This document shows positions 10,585-22,340 of a stretch of 64,000 bases of DNA, one piece after another. Within the stretch, counting starts at the first letter, position 1. Each line of letters opens with the position of its first letter. The position numbers were made by a program, and so were the translations under genes. This DNA comes from Holothuria scabra (lineage: Eukaryota; Echinodermata; Holothuroidea; Aspidochirotida; Holothuriidae), in the NCBI GenBank assembly GCA_037179385.1, contig CM074188.1, forward strand, positions 27,669,318 to 27,733,317, written 5' to 3'. The notes under the pieces are model-generated. The model was not told the origin of the DNA. It searched no databases and saw only the letters and a program-made list of their open reading frames with translations.

Positions 10585-12152
10585 ATGCAAAGATCATTTT
10601 AGGGATCCAGATCTATTCTTGTCCACCTTGCACAGACTGACGACTGTGTAAGTTTAATTGTTCTAAAGGGGGAAGGGGGCTAGGGGATGAAATGAAAAAC
10701 TTAGAAGTTTTAGGGTCAGCTCATTACACACTCTTTAATTGGAAAAGTATATATGTGTATCTTGAATACTCACCCCACCCCTCACCCCCACCCAGTTTGA
10801 ATTTTGTATGCTTGTTATGATGAAGAAGTTACAAGATCCATGATGTTAATATGTTAAAGACAAATGAATCTTGTATTGGCTGGGATAAGTGTGCTGCATG
10901 TTTATTTTATGTCATGTAATTGAAGTCTGGTTTCATAGATATATTGGGCCTACAGTTTAAATTCACTTTATTCTTAATCCAATGAGCAGTAAAAGACCAC
11001 GAAAGTCAAAACGTTCCTCGAATTCTGGAACAAGAAAGCAACTGAAAACACATAAAGAACACAGAAATTAAAACAACAAAAAGTCATTCCACCACAATTT
11101 AGTTATTTATCCGCCTGTGATAAAAGACTTTTCTTATTTAAAACACTTATTACCCAAACAAACATGGAGATGGTGTTTCCAATGTAAAAACTTAAAATAA
11201 TCATAAGCAGGGTGAGCCAGGTTTTTCTTGATACTGGCAGTTTTTTCTTTTCTCTGTAATTGCATGATGAAAATTACGTAGCAAAAATTGATTTTCCCTA
11301 AAAGCTATGCTCTTCGTTGCGTCAGGTCAATGTTACTTAATGTTGCATCAACACCTGTGTTCCTGTTGTACTGTCATACTCCTGTCATGGAATGATTGAA
11401 ATATGTACCATGTGAGGAATTTTTCCTATCTGTTTATAAAAATAAACCCATGAAAATTCGGTAAATGAGCAGCCTTCCCCCACTTCTTTTGTATGCTACT
11501 GTACTTTAGCTTAATACACTCTATTTGGAGTCTTTTTTTTTGAACATCTTTCTAAAGTGCAACCCTTGTGCTAACAGGATTAAAATGTAAATAAACAAAA
11601 CTTGCCAGTATTGTTGAAAAGCATTGCTAATTTCATGTGTCAAAAGAACAATTGACCAAACAGAATCTATCCTTATTTTTTATTTGTTAAATTCTTGCTT
11701 CTGCTTCTATGTCGATACCCTATTCTGACATTAGGTCATTTTGGGGGTGCAACTTGCGCTCCCAAACTGAACACATGCAAACTCTGTAATAGTGTTTTGT
11801 GTAATGAATAAAACTACCCTTCCCCATGATTAAAATTGTTAGGGGAGAGCCATTTGTCTAACTGGACATTATTGACAGTTAAGCACAGCACAAAAAAAGT
11901 GACCCAGTAATAACTGCCAGTTTAGTGAATGACTCTGTCCACTATGCATGGTAAGCCTTCACTGGAGTTTGTATGATGTTTGAATCTCTTTTGAGCAAGT
12001 GTCATCATTTTGTAGACGTTGTTATTCTTGAGGACAAGAAATACCAAAAGTAACACTCACATGTAGTGTCACTGAAAGAGATTCCTCGTCAGAAACGATG
12101 TAAGAGATTGTGAGCAAGAAAAATTGAGTATACGTTCCCAGATATTTCATCA
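10585..12152. other. Intergenic, no feature seen
   Basis: 1.6 kb of AT-rich DNA without a recognisable gene, repeat pair or long frame. Confidence 0.5.
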
Positions 12153-12160
12153 CTATTTTA

Positions 12161-12344
12161 CAGTGCTGTAGTTGAGTTGGGAGAGTCCGAGTCAAGAGTC
12201 CAGCAATTTTCAACTTTCAAGGACTCGAGTCCGGACTTTGACTCGAGTCCTTTTACTTCCTCGGTGGGAAAAAATCAACCTCTCTGGCCGAGTCTATCAA
12301 ATTCTAAAATCACGATTCCGAGTCTGGACCCAACTATAGCCCTG
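12161..12344. mobile_element. hAT-type short element with 8-bp target duplication
   Basis: The ends are CAGTGCTGTAGTTGAGTTGG and the inverted CCCAACTATAGCCCTG; the interior is built of GACTCGAGTCC-like blocks. The direct repeat CTATTTTA immediately flanks it (12153-12160 and 12345-12352). CAG/CTG ends with an 8-bp duplication are diagnostic of the hAT superfamily. At 184 bp it is non-autonomous. Confidence 0.92.
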
Positions 12345-12352
12345 CTATTTTA

Positions 12353-13549
12353 CCTAGTTGCATTTGTATTTTAATTATACTGCAGTTATATTGGACAAGT
12401 TTAGAAATGAAGAAAAAAGAAAGAAAACAAAAAACATGATTATGTTCTGAAAGTGATGTTTTCATTTTGTCTACTAAAAGTTTTTTATTTTCATCGATGC
12501 AATAGTCATTTATACCCTCATATCAGTTTGACACATTTTGACATCTTTCTGCTGTTATTCCTTAAAGGCAGGATAACAGTTTCTTCTAGACTGATGTCGC
12601 ACCTGCATGCAGACAAATGCATTCTGTACAAATTATAATGTATCACATCATTTTATATTAAAATTATTAACAATGTATAAGTGTGAATGTGATATTTTAT
12701 GCCACTGAAGAATTGTATTTTGGTGTAAATTTTATAAATTTTTGTTTAAAAATAGACAGTTGTATGATCTTACAGGAGACTGTGAATGAGACTGTGTTAC
12801 AGTACATCAAATTTTATTGAGGTATTTTAGGGGTGGATTCTAAAGTGAATTTTTACTTGAATATGTAGAACTTGTGATAATGCCTTGGAGAGAGATAAGT
12901 AGTCAGGAGGGAGGAGGGAGAGGATGGGTGTGGGGGGGGGGGGGCTGGAAAGGAAGGTGGGGAGAACTATGTGGAACAATATGCTGGTGTTATTTATCTT
13001 GTGTATTAAAATAGAACACTCTAAATACTTATACCCATCATACCATGTGCACACAGTATCTGTAGCAGTACTAATCTTCACTGGAAAACTCAAATTTGGA
13101 GGGGGGGGGGCGGGGCGGGGAACATGGCTAATTATTCAAAACTAACCCTGTAAAATTCTGAAGTTAGTGGGTATATTTAAAAAATGTGTTCCCCTTCTCC
13201 TTCTCCACCTCCCATGACTGATTTCCATGCCTATTTGACTGCAGTTTTCCTCTTAGTGCCACCTGACCACTGGCTCCCCTCCCAGCTGTTCTGAGCATGT
13301 CTTGAGTATTTATGCTATGTCACTTGTCTCCAACACATCTTTTTCAAGGGTTGCTATATTCAAGGATAACATTTCTCCTATCTTTTAATGCCTAAATAAT
13401 AAATGCTGTAACACTTTGTTATTGTAAAGAAATGTTTTTTTATGGTAATGTCTTGTATTTGGTATAAATGGTAAAAAGCCATTTTTTATCCTTCATATTG
13501 AAGAATGTGGGATACTTCTGTGTGTGTGATTGTGACCCACTGATCCTTG
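12353..13549. other. Intergenic, no gene seen; poly-G tracts
   Basis: Holds poly-G runs at about 12931-12943 and 13101-13110. The small glycine- or proline-rich frames across them are artefacts of the tracts. Confidence 0.5.
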
Positions 13550-13559
13550 GAGTCCCATC

Positions 13560-13906
13560 ACGGACTTATATACATGGACATAGCATGTAACTTGTACGTC
13601 CTATCCGTAGATGGTCGCCACCGGCTGGGACAAAAAAGGCGCACCAAGATGGCCGCCGTGAAGCTATAAATGGTCTGTAATATTTTAAACAAAAGTTAAA
13701 CTTGAATTGGAAAGAATACCATATTCCTGCATTACGTGTAGTGATTTGACGTTTCCTTGCCATATTTCAAAAATATTTGCACTTTTTTGCAAAATCTGGG
13801 AATTGACTTGAGCAAGTCCAAACTTTCACACAAAACCATGCAAACGGCCATCTTGGTGGCGACAATGTACAGTGCAGTATGCTCTGTCCATGTATAGGAA
13901 GTCCGT
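13560..13906. mobile_element. TIR element with 10-bp target duplication
   Basis: The left end ACGGACTTATATACATGGAC and the right end (inverted) TGTCCATGTATAGGAAGTCCGT pair with one small gap. Interior copies of 'accaagatggccgccg' and 'cggccatcttggtgg' are also inverted. GAGTCCCATC flanks both sides (13550-13559 and 13907-13916). A 9-10 bp duplication points to a Mutator-like (MULE) derivative. It has no transposase. Confidence 0.88.
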
Positions 13907-14226
13907 GAGTCCCATCCATACGTGATGTTAACTTACTGTGGCTTCTTCATTCACAGTAAACTTCTAATGCGATTCTTACAAAAGAACTCGATCATGGCAA
14001 AAGGGTGCTGTAAAATTACAGAACAGAAATTAAATTGACTTCAAAAAGAGAAAAAAAGAAAAAGTTCAAAAGTACAGAAAAATTCCTGGACAAATGGTAC
14101 TTACAGCACCTTGTCTGATTATGTCTTGCAGCATTTCTCTGTTTTGTTTTATGCTTCTGTTTCATCTTTTTTGGCCTGTAATTGTGCAAACTTCTAGTTA
14201 TACATGAATTCGTATTTTATTTGAAA

Positions 14227-14493
14227 CAGGGATGTATCCAGGTGGGGGGGGGGGGGGACATTTCAGTTTGAATTTTTTTTTCTTGTTTGAAGTTTTTTCA
14301 ATATGTTCCTAATTCAGACAGGAAAATATCTGCTGATTATGATGAAACGAGCAAAAAAAATCGCACCATATTACATCCAAGGGCCTCCAATCATTCAGAA
14401 GTTTCCCAAAAGGGAGGGGACAACCTTCCCTTAGACCCCTCCTCCATACCAGTCACATATTGCCCCCCTTTCAAATTCCTGGCTACATCACTG
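14227..14493. mobile_element. Poly-G-bearing element with hAT-like ends
   Basis: It starts CAGGGATGTATCCAGG followed by a G13 tract and ends CCTGGCTACATCACTG, an inverted match. TTTGAAA directly flanks both ends (14220-14226 and 14494-14500), giving a 7-bp duplication, close to the 8 bp of hAT. The 76-residue frame within is not a gene. Confidence 0.8.
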
Positions 14494-14500
14494 TTTGAAA

Positions 14501-15599
14501 GACGTTACCATCGCTAACATGTTGATGATTTTCATACTATAATCTTTTTTTATATAACCCTTGCATGATTTATATTTTATTTTCTGCAATGTCGCCCTAA
14601 GTCCTGATGACAATATATTTGAATTAGTGAACATGAAAATTGAATGATTATTTCCTTAATGCTAATGGTGTGAGCTTTAAGGGGCTGGGGATTAAAAGTA
14701 ATGAGTCCATTCATTTTAATGATTGATCACCCTTCACCTGGCCAAATGAGGTTGCAGGAAATATGATGATTCTCAGTTTTTTGAATTGATCATAGCCAAA
14801 ATTTGGTAATCATTGTAACGCTTATTTTGATTTTGGCTCCCAAGTTGATATGTACTTTGGAATACATTCAATAAATAATCACATTCTGTTTGAAAAGAAG
14901 CTGTATTGGTAAATATTTCGTCATCTCTGAATTATGAGGGGTTATTCATTATGAATCGTGGTATTATTGAACTTAAAACTTTTGAACATTATACAGCAGT
15001 AGCCCTGACGCATTGACGTCTCTGTACGTCACGTTGGATAAAAACATTGAAGCCCGTGGATCACTAGCAGTCAGGGGAACCTGCCGTGCTTTATTTGGGT
15101 CTTTTTATACCCTCGACTTTAGGGAGCAGGTAGTAATGATTTTGACTTCCAAATGAGGGTGGAAATATAACATATTTATGACAGCTCTAATATCACTGGT
15201 CACATGAAAAAGTTAAGGAACAGGCTAATACTGATATTTTTAAATCACAGGTATTCGTAAAATGCTCACTGATTCACATACCTTTCGTATAGCCTAGAGT
15301 GGAGAGAGTAATGTATATAACCAGTGAGCTAGTTGCTCCCTGATCTCACGCTCCGAATGCCCATGATTTGAGTGGCAGTAAACAGCTCACGTCAAATTCT
15401 ACTAACAAACATATCCCAAATATTTTCATATCGAGGTTTGGATTCAACAAAAATTATATTGTTTGAAAAGCAACTAGTTGAAAAGGATGTTTTTTAGACA
15501 GTGTTTTGTTTAAAGAGTATGTTGTTTAGCTTATTCGTTTTCCATGCATGTTGGCCATTGGCTCAGAGCCGCCCCATTATTAGGTAAGAGTATCCGATT
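14501..15599. other. Intergenic, no feature seen
   Basis: No coding signal or recognised repeat. Confidence 0.5.
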
Positions 15600-16060
15600 T
15601 TCCGCTCTTCCCTCCCCTGGCAGTTCTAAGCCCCTCTCACAACTTCTAAAACTCATCCTCATCCGGACATTAGTTGCGTTCGATTTAGCGGCTAGCGCCA
15701 GCTCTACTGCCTCAGCCAGTTTCTTGTCTGGACGACATGTGACGTAAAATACGTCACACGCACGGCTCAACTAGACCACCTCGGAGGGCTGGTCGTTTCG
15801 GCCGGCTCAAGTTGTGACGTTTTGATCACGTTTAGATCATTTTTCCGAAAGATCGAACGCTGGCTGAGCCAATTGAGCTGGCATGAGCTGCTAAATCGAA
15901 CCAGGCAGCTGTTACAGCTCCCTGATCGAACGCACCTATAATCTCAGTTTTTTTTTGCGTCAGGGTGACCGTATACAACTCTAAATGTGTAATCAGAACT
16001 CCCAGCACTGTAATAGTATATGACGTGTAATGCTACAGTACTATGCATTTTTGCTCACGA
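15600..16060 (+). mobile_element. M1 element, decayed and split by a nested insertion
   Basis: M1 landmarks 'taagcccctctcacaacttc' and 'actcatcctcatccggacat' end at 15671 and resume at 15938 with 'ataatctcag', then 'gtcagggtgacc'. The 266-bp insert at 15672-15937 separates them. The right end is lost or diverged near the hAT-type element at 16079. Confidence 0.7.
15672..15937. mobile_element. Short relative of the 4078-5604 transposon, nested in M1
   Basis: The ends AGTTGCGTTCGATTTAG and (inverted) ATCGAACGCACCT match the ends of the 1.5 kb element, and the interior shares 'gttgtgacgttttg' near 15812 and 5520. The flanks ATT/ATA are consistent with a mutated 3-bp duplication. It is a non-autonomous derivative inserted into an older element, which gives their relative age. 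Confidence 0.75.
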
Positions 16061-16078
16061 TGATAAAACCCTCTGTAC

Positions 16079-16731
16079 TCTAGACAAATTTCGGGACACA
16101 TGTGTCGACATAAGTTGCTAAACATCTTGTATCCGAAAATGTTTCCAGTGTGAACAGGGCAGACAAGCGACAACTTGTTTCGCAACATGTGTCCAATAAT
16201 TCATAGTTTCCATACTTTCCATTGCTTATAAATGTGCAGATAAAACTTAACAAATCACAAATTCGCAATTCGCAAATGCAAGGTTAGCTGTCTTTTCATT
16301 GCTCCCTTCTCAACTATTCTATGGCGGCGAAAAAAATAATTATTATTGGTATTGGTACTGTTGTGGATGCGATACTGCTAAACCCCGATTAAGGAACGTG
16401 GACGCCTGTCGGTGAAAATCTAGGACTACCACTGCTAAAAAGGTTTTCCTGCCCGCAGCTAAATTTGCAATAAAATGTTAATATAATAAGAATCCGCAAT
16501 CTGTCCATAGCTAATTTTTTCGTCTTTTTCTCACAGCACTAAATTCAAATTTCATTTCAAATGATCCGCCAAAACATCTCCTTCTGAAATCTCCCTTCCC
16601 CGCGCTTTTCTAGGAATGCTGCCTAGTGTTTCGCAACCTGTGTCGTTACGTGTGCAAACGAAATTTCTCTCACCTGTCCAGTTGTGTCGGCAACATGTTG
16701 CGACACGTGTCCTCAAATTTGTCCAGTGTTA
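16079..16731. mobile_element. hAT-type element with 8-bp target duplication
   Basis: CTCTGTAC flanks both sides (16071-16078 and 16732-16739). The inverted ends share GACAAATTT followed by GGACACATGTGTCG-type blocks; the outermost right end reads AAATTTGTCCAGTG. The left outer bases seem eroded. Several internal inverted copies of 'gcaacatgtgtcc' could be transposase-binding subterminal repeats. There is no transposase frame in its 653 bp. Confidence 0.82.
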
Positions 16732-16751
16732 CTCTGTACACAGGCCTTAAG

Positions 16752-16862
16752 AGAAGTTAGATGGAATTTCACAGTCCAGATTCTAACCAATTGGTTTTAG
16801 TCGCCCCGGCCACCGCCCTTTTCCAGCTGTTGCTCACTGGCTTGTTTTCTCTACTCCATTTT
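16752..16862 (-). repeat. tRNA-derived SINE fragment, reverse orientation
   Basis: On the minus strand it reads 'ggagtagagaaaacaagcca' followed by the SINE body ('ccagctggaaaagggcggtg', 'ccaattggttagaatctgg') and ends at 'atctaacttc', the usual 3' side. It abuts the hAT-type element. Confidence 0.7.
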
Positions 16863-16904
16863 TTTATGCAGAGCACCAAGCAAAAGACATGCCTTCAGAG
16901 AAAC

Positions 16905-17200
16905 CAATGCAATCATGATAGTTTTTGTGTGTAGGTGTGTGCGTGTATGTTTGTGTCTGTCTGTGTTTGTGACGCTTTGGTCGTTAACACGATATCTCAA
17001 GCTAGGAATGCTTGACAGTTTTCAAACTTGGTACAAAATGTCCCATATTAAGAGAAAAAATCCTATCGTTTTTGGTATAGGTCAAAGGTCATCTGGGTTT
17101 AAGGATGTCAAATATGCATGTGAAACACTTAACATTTACCACGTTAGCACGATATCTCTAGATCATAGGAATGTCTGACAGTTTTCAAACATGTTGTATG
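16905..17200 (+). repeat. Partial DR1-bearing minisatellite copy
   Basis: A (TG)-rich run (16920-16972) leads into 'taacacgatatctcaagcta' and a perfect AGGTCA-A-AGGTCA at 17079-17091, then a second 'gcacgatatctctagatcat' unit. It is the same layout as 5605-6557 and 46220-46590. Confidence 0.75.
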
Positions 17201-17204
17201 GATG

Positions 17205-18457
17205 TATGGGGTCAGCGGGGGCTCAGAGACTTGAAACGCCTTATTATGTGTAAACTGTATGTACACTGCCATGTAAATCAGTTTTGTTATTGCTTTCAAT
17301 GATAATAGAATAAACGCAATCATGCATATCAACTGGCCCCACATACCAACTCGCCCCCATACCAAGTGTTTGGTGGAGATTGAAGGTTATCTGGGGTCAC
17401 TCACTCAAAGCACTCAAAGGTCAAGCACTCAAAACCTTGTTAACACGCTCCCTTATTTCACAGTATGGAAATTGGTGTTTGCAATGCATTATGGTTAGAA
17501 GATGCTTTTTTCAAAAGTCCCCCCCCCCCACTCTCTGGCAAAGAGTCGGGGGCAAAACCAACAATACGGGTAGATGCGCACTGTTTAACAAAGTGTTTCT
17601 TGATTGGCTGTTGCCATTGTATTGTATTGACTGTATTCTTTGTTAGAGTTAGGGATTAGGTTAGTAATTAGGGTTGTCGTTAGCCAGTTAGGAAATTTCT
17701 TGTTAAACAGTGCGCATCGCCCCAACAATACTCCCGAAGAAGTTCTGCTCCCAAAAGGAGCTACGTCACCAACTTGGACAGCTCAGCTCAACATGACCAA
17801 CTGAACGACCAGACGTGCAGTCTCGTTCTAAACTGGCTGAATAGAACGGCCTCCTCCAGCTACCATCCGAAGAAGCCTTAACATCTTCGGCATAGCTGTT
17901 CTCAGCCATGAAGATGAACGCTGTAGATAGTGGTGGTCAAATGTCATCAGGGGTAACACAAAATTAGTTTTCGAACATGTCAGTATAAACATTTGACTGA
18001 GAAGATAAGGTACATCCTGTCACTGTTTGGAGTACAAAATCATCGAAACCTCAATGCACTTTTGAATTCTGGTTTGAACGTGGTGTCAATCAAAAAGCTG
18101 TGCTAGAAAGAATGCGTTTCTAAATTGTGATATTTGCCGTTCAAACTTATTATCCGAAGAAATGTGCAATATTTGACGGAAAAAATTATCAAAGAAAGAA
18201 TACATTTCCTGCGGCACGGATTGGGCGCTTAGAACTTGCAACCTAAAGGTTATTCATGTCAAGTAAGCGTTCTCATCTCTTATTGAAAGGTAAGAGCACC
18301 CGTAAGTGAATTGAATTATGATGTTAATGTAATGATACTGTAAGTTGAATTAATTAGTTCGTAAATATTTGTAAGTATTATATTTATTTTCCAACCTATG
18401 TTTTATATATATGTACATATGTATATATTTTCAAGATGGGAATAAAGTTCTTCCTTA
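17205..18457. other. Intergenic, no gene seen
   Basis: A C-tract sits at 17520-17529. Two related copies of a short stretch flank it ('gcgcactgtttaacaaagtg' at 17576 and its inverse near 17702), a small inverted repeat. No coding signal. Confidence 0.45.
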
Positions 18458-18471
18458 AAAAAAAAAAAAAA

Positions 18472-18688
18472 AGAGCACCCGTCTCCCACGCGGAAGGCCC
18501 GGGTTCTATTCCCAGGTCGAGTCCTACCAAAGACTGTAAGAATAAAACCTTCTGCCGTTGTGCGCGATGCTCCGCATACTGGAGTAGGGAAAACAAGCCA
18601 GTGAGGCACAACTGGAGAAAAAGGTCATGGCCGGCTCGAGTTTAAACAATAGGTTGGAAACTTGGCCGTAAAACTCCATCTAACTAGC
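18472..18688 (+). repeat. tRNA(Glu)-derived SINE, head slightly truncated
   Basis: Right after an A-run (18457-18472) it reads 'agcacccgtctcccacgcgg', 'aaggcccgggttctattccc', then the SINE body and a 'ctaactagctaac' tail. The B-box-like 'gggttctattcc' is clear; the A box is missing. Confidence 0.85.
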
Positions 18689-18689
18689 T

Positions 18690-19291
18690 AACTCTTATTG
18701 GCAAACCCAATCATTTTTGCTTTTGTCGCTATCTTTTCTGTTAGGGTGCGATTCCCTTTTGTTCTCCATTGTCACCTTGTCATGTATAGATTAGTTCACT
18801 TCTCGGTGTCGTGTGTCTTATGTAAATTAGGCTACTGTATAGGAATGTTTAATGCCATCGTTTTCCTATTGTATCCGTGCTAAAGCCGCTATCGTATTTT
18901 TGTGTTTTCCTATCTATCAGAAAGGGATATTGACAGCAATAGGACGGTAATGGGCTCATTTTGTCGTTACAGTGCCCCTGCAATGGTTAGCAGATGATCG
19001 TCAAAAAGCTGAGAAGTTTCTGAAAACCTTCATCAGATATCGCCTATACAATGATTTCTATTTTCACTCGACGTATCGCTTCTTTGAGAAACAGTTTACA
19101 GTTTGGTTTCGCCGAACGGCTCTTTTCCAGAGAGTCTGGAGGACTTAAGAAAAAGTGCGATTAATATTTTCCTTAACCAGTTAACATTGACAACAGTCAC
19201 CGATCATCGTCAACCAATCTTGGCCATGTAGTCAGCAGATTTATCGCAGATTATCGGCAAACATGGCAGACTGTCGATCGCCCAATATTAA
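18690..19291. other. Intergenic, no feature seen
   Basis: No coding signal or recognised repeat. Confidence 0.45.
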
Positions 19292-19577
19292 AGGGCCACA
19301 CCAAACCACAACTCTTGTAGGGTTTACCGAAACTCTCAGTTGACTTAGCTCTTTGATTGACAGCTAACTCTAACAATGCAGAGTACGAAAGCCTATATTA
19401 CACAGCATGAACTGTACTGAAAGTGTTTTGCTTTAACACATTGAGCTTTTTTATACTCACCCAGAAGCAATAAACTGAGATTGTATCTGAATAAAATGAA
19501 TTTCAGACAATTGTGGGAGGGGCTTAAGTAAGAAGGTTAGGAGAATTGGTACTGTTCGTGGTGAGAGAATTGGGCCT
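19292..19577 (-). mobile_element. M1 element, reverse orientation
   Basis: TTAA (19288-19291) precedes AGGGCCACACCAAACC; the end is GTGAGAGAATTGGGCCT followed by TTTA. On the minus strand the M1 landmarks 'cttaagcccctcccacaatt' and 'gggtgagtataaaaaag' are intact. Confidence 0.85.
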
Positions 19578-19879
19578 TTTAGCTGACCTTCGCAGAATCG
19601 GCATCTCCGTTGCAAATTATAATGGGACTGCCCCACTTTTTCGACAATTTTGTCCCTATTCATCACAAGGCATACCTTATCCACATCCTTCATCGCAGAC
19701 CATCGCAAATTCCAAAATTTCCAATGGGACTGAGGCACATCGTGGCTCTAATTGAGTTTTAGATAATTTACTGAAAATTGCCGTGTGTGAGTGACGACTG
19801 TAACGGCCGTTGTAGGCGAGATTGGGGTAGAACAGTTCCTTTCACCTGTTGAGATATATCGAAGTTATATTGGAGGGAT

Positions 19880-21023
19880 TGTAGTGATTAGCTTTAGCGC
19901 CCTCACTTTCAAATGTACTTTTTCTCTGCATTCCAACCAAACATTCCGGCATAGATTATGTTAATTAGGGTCAACATGCCTACAGCTGTTGAGCACACAT
20001 TCAGTTTTCATAGTCCAGTACACTGAGGTCATGCTGTAGACTGCGAATAGAACACTTCACTGCAGCATTACGTGATTGCACTCAGCAGACGCCTTTCATC
20101 TTTAGTCTCGACTCATCAACCAGCAATTTCGAGACAGCATTTTCTTGCAGAGAAGACCATACAGGTACCATAGAGTACTTAGCATTGCAATCAACATTTT
20201 ATCTACAGTTATATCGATTGTCTTTCTCACTTTGGCCTCGTATCATCATAATCACAAGAACGTCCACTTGTTGTTCAGCGCCGCAAGGTGCACGATCAAA
20301 ACAACCAAGTCATCGCTTGTATTTAGGCCAGTTTACTTACGCACACTAACTTACGTGCTATAACTGTATTGGCATTTACTACGTAGCTTATCTAGACCTA
20401 AGCCTAGCCCTGCAGCGTCACAGATTGCAGTATTCTGGTAGGCAAAGCATTACTACGGTTGCAGCATTTCAACTGCCACGGTCAGCTTCATTGGGGTCCA
20501 GCTTATACCGGCAGTGCAACCTCGGCAATTCATCTGCATATCATTGGCAAATCACCGCCAGCAGCATTTATCTCTGCCAGAGTATTTAACGTACTGGTGG
20601 CTTCTCAACTCACTGGCAGAGCCATTCAATTGCCCAAATGAACCGCCTACTACAACAGATCGATGGTGCCAGCTGACTCACTAGCTCCCACCGTCACGAT
20701 CTGCTTGGTGTAGACTTGCGTGTGGCTATAATTACGTAACAATTACCAGCGGATGGCGATAAGACTATCGCTACCCCATTCAACTTCGGCCATTCTCATT
20801 GTTCGGCGTGTCTAGACACGTGTATCAAGACGTCAGTCATAACTTAACTGCATGCTAACCGGTACCCTTTATGTTTATACCTTCACAGATCGGCTGGAGA
20901 ACAGGATTGGCGCTGATGGGGATAAATGAGCACGTGTGGAATTGGAGACCACATAACCTTCTGATTCGTAACCCAACCTTCTGATTGGCTAAACCACCTC
21001 AGCCATCACAAAAATTCTCCAAA
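19880..21023 (+). repeat. 5' LTR (1144 bp)
   Basis: Begins TGTAGTGATTAGCTTTAGCG and ends TTCTCCAAA. A 72-residue frame at 20145-20363 is repeated identically in the other LTR only because the DNA is the same; it resembles no known protein. Confidence 0.93.
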
Positions 21024-21044
21024 TTGGTGACCCCGACGTGATCC
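21024..21044 (+). promoter_or_regulatory. Primer binding site of the LTR element
   Basis: TTGGTGACCCCGACGTGATC directly follows the 5' LTR. TGG plus the following 15 or so bases is the expected complement of a tRNA 3' end (CCA). I did not identify the tRNA. Confidence 0.8.
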
Positions 21045-21177
21045 TCCTGTGCCTTTCCTGTTCTCCATTTAAGTTTCCTTAATCAAAAATCTTGTATTAT
21101 TAAAACCATATTGTATCGTACATTTGACGTTTATACTTTACTCCTATTTGTATCGATTGCTTCGTTTTACTTGCAAT

Positions 21178-21193
21178 CTAGGGGGAAGCTAGT
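21178..21193 (+). promoter_or_regulatory. Polypurine tract of the LTR element
   Basis: AGGGGGAAGCTAG lies immediately upstream of the 3' LTR, the usual place for plus-strand priming. Confidence 0.7.
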
Positions 21194-22336
21194 TGTAGTG
21201 ATTAGCTTTAGCGCCCTCACTTTCAAATGTACTTTTTCTCTGCATTCCAACCAAACATTCCGGCATAGATTATGTTAATTAGGGTCAACATGCCTACAGC
21301 TGTTGAGCACACATTCAGTTTTCATAGTCCAGTACACTGAGGTCATGCTGTAGACTGCGAATAGAACACTTCACTGCAGCATTACGTGATTGCACTCAGC
21401 AGACGCCTTTCATCTTTAGTCTCGACTCATCAACCAGCAATTTCGAGACAGCATTTTCTTGCAGAGAAGACCATACAGGTACCATAGAGTACTTAGCATT
21501 GCAATCAACATTTTATCTACAGTTATATCGATTGTCTTTCTCACTTTGGCCTCATATCATCATAATCACAAGAACGTCCACTTGTTGTTCAGCGCCGCAA
21601 GGTGCACGATCAAAACAACCAAGTCATCGCTTGTATTTAGGCCAGTTTACTTACGCACACTAACTTACGTGCTATAACTGTATTGGCATTTACTACGTAG
21701 CTTATCTAGACCTAAGCCTAGCCCTGCAGCGTCACAGATTGCAGTATTCTGGTAGGCAAAGCATTACTACGGTTGCAGCATTTCAACTGCCACGGTCAGC
21801 TTCATTGGGGTCCAGCTTATACCGGCAGTGCAACTCGGCAATTCATCTGCATATCATTGGCAAATCACCGCCAGCAGCATTTATCTCTGCCAGAGTATTT
21901 AACGTACTGGTGGCTTCTCAACTCACTGGCAGAGCCATTCAATTGCCCAAATGAACCGCCTACTACAACAGATCGATGGTGCCAGCTGACTCACTAGCTC
22001 CCACCGTCACGATCTGCTTGGTGTAGACTTGCGTGTGGCTATAATTACGTAACAATTACCAGCGGATGGCGATAAGACTATCGCTACCCCATTCAACTTC
22101 GGCCATTCTCATTGTTCGGCGTGTCTAGACACGTGTATCAAGACGTCAGTCATAACTTAACTGCATGCTAACCGGTACCCTTTATGTTTATACCTTCACA
22201 GATCGGCTGGAGAACAGGATTGGCGCTGATGGGGATAAATGAGCACGTGTGGAATTGGAGACCACATAACCTTCTGATTCGTAACCCAACCTTCTGATTG
22301 GCTAAACCACCTCAGCCATCACAAAAATTCTCCAAA
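21194..22336 (+). repeat. 3' LTR (1143 bp)
   Basis: Matches the 5' LTR from TGTAGTGATTAGC to TTCTCCAAA, one base shorter. Confidence 0.93.
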
Positions 22337-22340
22337 GGAT

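Larger units (their letters stand above)
19876..22340 (+). mobile_element. Complete, young, non-autonomous LTR retrotransposon
   Basis: It consists of two long direct repeats, 170 bp of internal DNA and a 4-bp target duplication GGAT (19876-19879 and 22337-22340). The internal part starts with a primer-binding-site-like sequence and ends with a purine tract, but codes for no gag, protease, reverse transcriptase or integrase. I saw only about two LTR differences (G/A near 20240 and a 1-bp deletion near 21834), so insertion was recent and enzymes must come from another element. The overall form is that of a TRIM, but with unusually long LTRs. Confidence 0.93.

Noticed and set aside
18396..18645. 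Overlapping frames on both strands around 18.5 kb
   Set aside because: They lie over the SINE copy; SINEs do not code for protein.
20145..20363. 72-residue frame repeated identically at 21459-21677
   Set aside because: Both lie at the same place in the two LTRs; identity follows from the LTR duplication, with no family resemblance.
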